Source: Cyathus striatus (lineage: Eukaryota > Basidiomycota > Agaricomycetes > Agaricales > Nidulariaceae). Taken from it: DNA of 64,000 nucleotides. Under the pieces are notes generated by a model, which was not told the DNA's origin, made no database searches, and worked only from the letters and a program-made list of their open reading frames with translations. Below are positions 57,451 to 64,000 of this stretch, piece after piece. Numbering within the stretch: position 1 is the first letter of the stretch; every line of letters starts with the position of its first letter. The stretch is taken from positions 868,001-932,000 of the forward strand of contig JAOVFP010000004.1 of the NCBI GenBank assembly GCA_025738555.1, written 5' to 3'. The translations under genes were made by a program, and so were the position numbers.

Positions 57451-58389
57451 AGAATCACCGACTGTCTCAGTTGGTATCAGCAGACACCTTGCTTAGGTTT
57501 ACTACCAAGGTCTACAAAAATACACCTACGCTGTACATTAGATGAAGTAGCAAACTTTAAAGCTGAAGCTATGTAGCCGCACAGCAACTTAAGAACAACG
57601 GTTAATTGACGGTAATCAACGAAAGCCGTTGTTGACAGTTGTGTAGTGTTTCCAAAGCCTTCAAATGACTCATTTTAGTGCTATCATCTCAACAACACTG
57701 GCTTTTACACATATTCTGGCCCCTTCGTCACCACATGGACAGATTTTTTCTAGTACTAAGTACTCCAACCAAACTCCAACCGTCATTTTCATATCCTCAA
57801 TTTTATTTTAAGAATGGTAGCTTCGTCTTATCACTCCTATATCCATGCAAATAGCCTCTCCTTCATCATATCATTTTCTACTTCGTATTAATATCATTTG
57901 TCATGGCACATCTAGTTTCGATTCAATACACCTGGATAACGACTGAAAATTTACATAAGTATTTTCATAGTGTTACTTTTTTGAGATGCTGTAACGTGGT
58001 CTACACTGTCCTCTCAAGACTTTCGCCACAAGTCTCCAGCTTTCTGCCATTTTATTTGTTGTGTTATGGAATGAACGATGATATCGAACTAAACGCAAAC
58101 CAATCTACAGACGACGGAGGCAGAGATTGTTACGCGTCACGCGTGCACAGGCCGAAGGCTATACGTGACGGTGGCACCGTGGCAGCACAGGCCGAAATGC
58201 GCAATTGTTGGGCGCAGAGAGATTGCAGAGACACCTTGTCAATCAGACATACGATCATATCGTATCTATGTTCCTATTCAATTATGATGCATACCAAAAT
58301 AAAATGGAAAGATAGCATTTAGTCCGAACCTTACTATTGAGTTATCTCTTCAAATAAAGCACGTTTGTATGCATGGAAGCTCTAAAAGA

Positions 58390-58640
58390 CATAGTTTCAG
58401 AAAGAGAGCGAGCCCAGCAAAGTACGTCCCTAATCCATACTACTTAATAAGAAATAACATACTCGAAACCCTTTGAAGAAAGCTAGTCTTAATACCAACT
58501 TAATACTCACATCCCTTGTATGTATTAGTTGGTATGTATGATGTCTAGATCAGGTTTAATTCCGAGCGTATTGTAATTCGTGAGGAAGTAGTCATGGTTC
58601 TGGAATGTAAAGTTGAGCAATATAGGGACATTAAAAATTA
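58390..58640 (-). pseudogene. Fragment of a DUF6533-type membrane protein gene
   Basis: On the minus strand QNHDYFLTN (about 58600) and GTYFAGLA (about 58425) correspond to YDYFLTLD and GMYFAGACLAEG of the fuller gene at 59699-60887, in the same order and at compatible spacing. The DNA around them is also similar (CCAGCAAAGTACGTCCCTA here, CCAGCAAAGTACATCCCTA at 60332). The middle is missing or unrecognisable. This suggests a tandem duplicate that has decayed. Confidence 0.5.
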
Positions 58641-59698
58641 GTCACGAACGTAAGTTGCATACCAATAAATTTATGCTTGCAACTAAGTACGATATTTGTA
58701 AACCCATCTCTTGAAAAGATATTGTTGCAGTACTACATCACTCTATAATTTCATATAGCATATATTTGGCATGGACAGTATGGGTAGAATATACTACAAA
58801 AGCGACCCGTCTCCGAGAGAGTAAACACCTCGTTCCCTAATATGCAGAACTACTCTGCAACCCAAGATAGCATGCATTACGCGCTCTAGCCTGACCAATG
58901 TGAATGTAAGCGGATTTTATAAGCCTAAATTGATGCTCAACAAAGTGACGCACGCTGATAGCAAATTAACGAAGTCAACCTGCATCATGTGCAATGAGAA
59001 ACTGGTCACACTACAAGGGCTCAAAATACGCACCGGAAGCTTTAGGACAAGAATCACATTAATGAGTGATATCGCTAAGATTGAGTTGAGAACAATTCAC
59101 AGGAAATAACTTTAGAAAAAAGAATACCGAAAAGGTAGAAGTAATAAGTGATACCTGATGTAAGTTTGGTCATCAAGCGCTGAGGATATGAGTAACTTGT
59201 GTAGAGGTAACTACGAGCTTGATGCCTAAACAAAGAAATATGTAAGCGAGTCGGTGAACATCCGTTCGACCTTGAGGTGTTCTAAGGCATCGAGAAGGGG
59301 ACAAATGTAAAACTGGATTGGGAGGGAGTAGTTACATGATATTTAAAGAAAACTAAAATAAAGAGAGTACTTAATAAGGAATAGTTGAATAAAGCGGAAA
59401 TTAATAGTGTTGAGATTGTAGATTGTTGAAAGAAAAAGGAAAAGTTTGAAACATAAAGCATACCGATGAATTGGAAGAAATTTTGTAAACTATAAACTTG
59501 GGAAAAGGAGACATAGGGTGTTGACACGGCCTTTGGTAAAGCAAACTGCGCATTTAGTGGAGCTTGGTAGTGCGCAGTACCGATGATCTTGAAACGCGTT
59601 GAGTAATAGCGGCGTTGAGAGCGATGCAGGAGTGTTGGCGTTGAAGGGAGAAAGTGAGAGAACGCGCGCGCGAACGCGTCGATGCGCGCATCAGCTGA

Positions 59699-60887
59699 TT
59701 ACGTAATGGAAATTGTAATATGTCGATTTTTGTAGTGCAGGCGAAACGCCTGCTCTACAACTTGAAACACACCATCGCGATATACTATCTTCATTAGTTC
59801 TGATCTTCCATGCCCACCATGACCTAAATAGGTATTACGGTGGAGTTCAATGCGGTCAGAAAGTAAGACACGTACTAGATGTGAGCGCTGATAGTGCCAT
59901 GAGAATAAATGCTCCTATGCCAATATGGATTCAGTACGAAAGAACAATACTCAAGCACACATACCAAAATTAGATATCATTATTAGGATCCAAATGATTG
60001 ATACCATTGAGCTTCCTTGAATGACAATGCACCCTCTGAAGCCTGGATATGGTGGATCAGAAACTGCAAACCAAAGGCAATTAGTATATGTACTGTGGAT
60101 ATTAGAACATTGTCATACACTTCAGCGTATTAAGGAATATTGTAATAATTATGCATGATGCAATCCATATTGCAGCAAAGAACACAGGAAGACCAAACTT
60201 CACTTTGTTGTTACATTTCCAAACGGCCCATGTTCGTAGTGTTAAAAGAGCTTTAGTTATGCATGACGTCAATAAAAAACAACTATTGAAGAGGAAGAAT
60301 TCATAACTTACCTTCAGCGAGGCAGGCCCCAGCAAAGTACATCCCTAGAACACGGGTAAATTCTTTACTTCAACTCTCGGCAACACAAGCACTGCTGCTT
60401 ACAGCCATTTGCAACATATGCCTTGAAACATACATCTGGAGGCAGGTCTGGCGTGAAATGATCTATAATTATCATGATGGTCTTCAAATTTTATTCCCTG
60501 ATACATCGGACAGAGCTTACAATAGAATATAATGAAGGAATCGATAAACGGGGAATATCGCACAATTAAGAAAAGGATCTTAATTGCATTCCACTTTGAA
60601 GACCATATCAAGTTAACTTCCAGGTCTAGTGTCAGGAAGTAGTCGTAGTACTAGAACATGATTCAGTAATGTGTGGCACATAAGTTAGAAGACATACCAA
60701 TAGCACTATACAAGCAACTATTACATTCATCATGAACGTTTAGACTTGTTTTGTAGGTTACTAATACGTACTGTTTATGTACTATAATTATAGTAACTGT
60801 AAACCAAAATTCATTGGAGTGACCGAGAGACAAACATACATGGAATATTTGGTTGTGTTCAAGGAGAGTCTCGAGCAGCGTCGGCAT
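59699..60887 (-). CDS. DUF6533-type multi-pass membrane protein
   Basis: Family knowledge: DUF6533 proteins are abundant, functionally uncharacterised multi-pass membrane proteins of Agaricomycetes. The ATG at 60887 opens MPTLLETLLEHNQIFH; after an intron comes the signature YDYFLTLDLEVNLIWSSKWN with ILFLIVRYSPFIDSFI (about 60640-60530), then KAYVANGCKQQ, GMYFAGACLAEG (60335), LTLRTWAVWKCNNKVKFGLP and a hydrophobic segment VFFAAIWIASCIIITIFL (60240-60125). An intron (GTATGA...TTTGCAG) leads to SDPPYPGFRGCIVIQGSSMV (60060-60000), and IVYRDGVFQVVEQAF closes before a TAA at 59699-59701. Exact splice sites are inferred. The C-terminus is short: it runs into a perfect inverted repeat (59731-59759), perhaps an insertion that truncated the gene. 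It may be functional or a recent pseudogene. Confidence 0.55.
59731..59759. repeat. 29-bp inverted repeat (possible MITE relic)
   Basis: TGTAGTGCAGGCG, AAA, CGCCTGCTCTACA: arms pair over 13 bp with one mismatch. It falls in the last codons of the DUF6533-type gene. Such short TGTAG-type palindromes can be remnants of a transposable element or a transcript hairpin. Confidence 0.6.
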
Positions 60888-60889
60888 TA

Positions 60890-63800
60890 TATGAAAAGCA
60901 GATCAGCTTGGGATACGAGTTAATGCTTTGTCGTTTATCAATAGCACATCTGTGGATGCTTTATAACATTTCCTCCCCCTGTTCACATCAAAGCATCTAG
61001 TAGGAAGTAATGATATTGCCACCACTGGATGATGAATGGGGATTCAAAGTAGAGATAACTGATTGCAGAATGTGATGGTGACCGCCATAATTGACTTTAA
61101 CAACCATGTAAGCAGAGTATGCCAGAGAGTACTAACTTGGTGCACACTCACATATACTCCTGATTCCTGACAATAATCCTCCATGATTGAACAGATTCAA
61201 TCTTCTTTCCTGCTTATACCCACCATGAAAGGCTCGAATTTATGGTTCTACGTAAGTTGATATGATTTCAAATCTCTAAGCAGGTATGCGATTATAATTT
61301 ATGAACAGTTCTGATACTTATCAGAAGTAACAATAAAGCTGTACTACATCTACATACATTGTTGCGGCGATAGATTAGAGTGCATCCGAGTACTAGATAG
61401 TCTTCGAAAGACTTAAATGCTGAGAGAATAACTTGCTTGATAGAGGTGGCAAGATGGGGGTTAACATTCAATGGGTTAACGAGAGACCGGATTGGCATAA
61501 ATTAATTCACCGCCACTATGAACCCCGCTCTGGTTGGTGATCAACCTAGCACCAGCTGATTATCAATTTTAAACCTAGTGCTAGTTGAGTTTAGGTTGGG
61601 TTGAGATCAACCTGCTGCACAGCTTGAGAGTCATATTGTATGGGTAGTGGATTGAAACGCGCTCTGTATCAATTCTTGTCACCTTGCTTGCCAAGGTACT
61701 CTCCTGGTTGAAAATAGATTGCACTTTTTGACTTTCATGTGATGTTTCCCTTGGTCACATGTCCACTTTCTACTCACCTCAGCTCATCTCCAGCACTTTT
61801 TCTGAATCTTCCTTCCTTTAGCTATTACAGTCAACTCTCTGATATAGAATTTAAAAATGGCGAGCAGTGCAGCACGACAAAAATCATCGTTCCTTTAAGT
61901 CCGCAATCGCGCAGGTACTGTCTCCTGGCCCCATTACGAAATTCCTCTTTAATTTTTATCTTTCTCCATCTTGAGTCACTGATTTCTTACTCTGAACAGT
62001 TTTCGTTTACATTAAAGTTCCGAATCGTTTAATCTATGTCTAAGAACTAATATAAGATAAGTAACGTAATACTATGTACTATATTTTCTTTCTATGTATA
62101 AAAACATGTCTTTAGCTTATGGACGTGGCTAGTATATTTATCTCTCACTTACCACCAGATATTAACTGTTTTTTTTTGCCTCAGTTTTTCTCTATTGAGT
62201 TTTAGATTGCAATTCACCGTCTCAATTTCTCAACCTATCGTCTTTCACATGCAAATCACTGTCCTTCAAAATTTACTCCACATGTCATACCCTTGTGAGT
62301 CGTTGTCACATTCGCTAACGACATCATATTACACTAAGTACTACTCCGTTCAAATTAGCACATCCCAGGCCGGGTAGATGTTCGACCGAATCGCATTTTA
62401 TTTCCCCCTATGCGCCAATTTCTCTGTCACCTTTACAACCAACAGTACTAGGAAGGCTTTTATCACCTCAGACAGGCCTAAATCGGGTTCATGTAAATAT
62501 GGTGCATCCCGATTTTTGTAACAATTAGAATATGCCATAAAATATGTAATGTGTCAGATGCATTAGAAAATTCTAAATTGGGTAATACATCTGCTTATTG
62601 TTCCAATTGTTTCGTGCCGATTTTACCTGTGCAACATGAACCGAGCCTCCGAAATTTTTCCGATTGGCCTAGGAACGGATGGGGTCACGGATCTTATTGA
62701 AAATATTGTGCATGGATCAGTCAGTTTTCCTATTCTTGCACATATTCTAGATTTGCCCACACATCGGTCAGATAACATATTTTAATAACTATTCTAATTG
62801 TTAAGTAAATTGGGTTGTACCATATTTACAGCGATCCGATCCACCCTTGTCTGAGGTGTATGTTCACATTGGACGACATTTCGAATTTTCACCCTTGTAT
62901 CATGAATTCCTCACTCCATAATTACCCAATAATTCTGTAATTTGAATTCTGAATGTCACGAAAACTAAGTTTGCCCCGCAAATCATTACTGCACATTGAA
63001 ATGCCTTAATGCAAAGTCCAAAACGTAATGCTAATAAACGAGGACGAAATTTCACGATAAATCTTAATACTTGGCAGTTAGCATTGCAATAGGTGTATTT
63101 CTGTTAATGTATTTTAATGCTCCGTGCTGAGTCTTGCAATTGTTAGCACACCACCCAATTGATTATAAGCAATGTAACAATTTCTAAAAAAAAAAACATT
63201 AAATCGAGAGTTCTTCGTAATACTTATCACTGCAAGAGAATCTCGATAAATCATGATACATTGTCCCAAAACGTACATGAACTTTAATGTACAGTACTTA
63301 CACTACTAATACACACTTATATATATACTTACGGCGGTAAAAAATGATAACTAGCACAAAACAGTAAGGACATTATTACTTACCGGTTTATGGGGCTTAC
63401 CTTTATCTTCGATGTGACTTCAACACATTTCTGAAGCTACTTCGTTGGCAACCTCGTCGTCCTTTTATATGTACAGGACGCAAGTCTTAATCAGCGTCCA
63501 CCGGATCTTGTGCAGTCTCGGCAGATGTTCATTCTATTCCAGAACCAAGCTCAAGCGTTATCCCGACTATTCTGGACTCGGTCCACATTTGGTCTATGAT
63601 TGTTCTCACTGCCGTCTACACCCAGCCCTGTCACACCCTAAAAGTGATTTTTCTTTAAGTTTTTCTCTCTCCATGGAAGTACCAAGTACGTACTCTACAT
63701 GACCCAACAAAAACTCACGCAAAATGACTGTTCAATGTGAAAAACATATTATATAGGGTACAGTAAGTGTAGGGCCATCATATCAATGATACCCATCCTG

Positions 63801-64000
63801 CAATATGTTACCAATATTATATCTACATCGAAATATACCCTTAATATTATCACTGCCTTAAGAAGAATTCTGTTACACCGGTAGTAGTACAAGGCAACCT
63901 ATGACAGGCTAGAACTCACAATGTATTGTAGTGTCATTGTAATACGTACATCAGTGTATTATGATTACATTGTGGTGAGCGTAAATACTAAATACATTGC
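60890..64000. other. Intergenic stretch with no recognised gene
   Basis: CpG content is near normal. At about 61530-61615 short inverted pieces (AACCTAGCACCAGCT, AACCTAGTGCTAGTTGAG, AGGTTGGGTTGAGATCAACCT) form small hairpins. ORFs here are short and without motifs. No RNA gene was recognised. Confidence 0.4.

Overview
The window looks like a nuclear segment of an Agaricomycete (mushroom-forming basidiomycete). The evidence is introns of about 48-84 nt, an NB-ARC/TPR NLR of the fungal type, a DUF6533-type membrane protein gene, a DUF6589 gene, an Agaricomycete-style RecQ-like helicase of the kind carried by mobile DNA, a chromodomain Ty3/gypsy element, and PIF/Harbinger and hAT transposase genes. 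No species is claimed. Most of the window is CpG-poor, decayed mobile DNA. CpG-bearing stretches stand out at about 5.73-6.73 kb, 23.97-29.1 kb and 57-63 kb.

Layout. 1-12 kb: no intact gene; a solo LTR (2962-3660), an 82-bp satellite, and two palindromic elements built from short repeated motifs (8.57-9.48 and 9.52-10.45 kb). 12.7-17 kb: a broken hAT transposase gene interrupted by a 1548-bp foldback element with two 570-bp arms. 19.9-23.9 kb (minus): an apparently intact NLR gene with two introns and 17 TPR units of exactly 42 codons. 24-28.9 kb: CpG-bearing DNA with a truncated copy of a DNAJC7-like TPR co-chaperone gene.

28,877-51,320: a 22.4-kb nest of mobile elements. The outermost (here 'element Y') has 153-bp terminal inverted repeats and a perfect 9-bp target duplication. 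It carried only a RecQ-like helicase (plus) and a DUF6589 protein (minus) with convergent 3' ends. Inside its left inverted repeat sits 'element X' (8-bp imperfect TSD), which holds a PIF/Harbinger element, 'element Z' (3-bp TSD). Inside an intron of the Y helicase sits a full-length Ty3/gypsy chromovirus (5-bp TSD) with gag, a -1 shifted pol, a chromodomain and an antisense gene; a solo LTR-like insertion interrupts its RT. Without its guests Y would be about 6.1 kb.

51.3-64 kb: a decayed hAT gene preceded by a conserved hypothetical fragment, then AT-rich DNA, a DUF6533-type membrane protein gene (minus, 59.7-60.9 kb) and a second fragment of the same family. Decay across the mobile DNA is mainly C-to-T/G-to-A at CpG: the stops in the retroelement are nearly all TGA where arginine is expected, and LTR-LTR and TIR-TIR differences are almost all transitions at CpG. 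This points to cytosine methylation followed by deamination.
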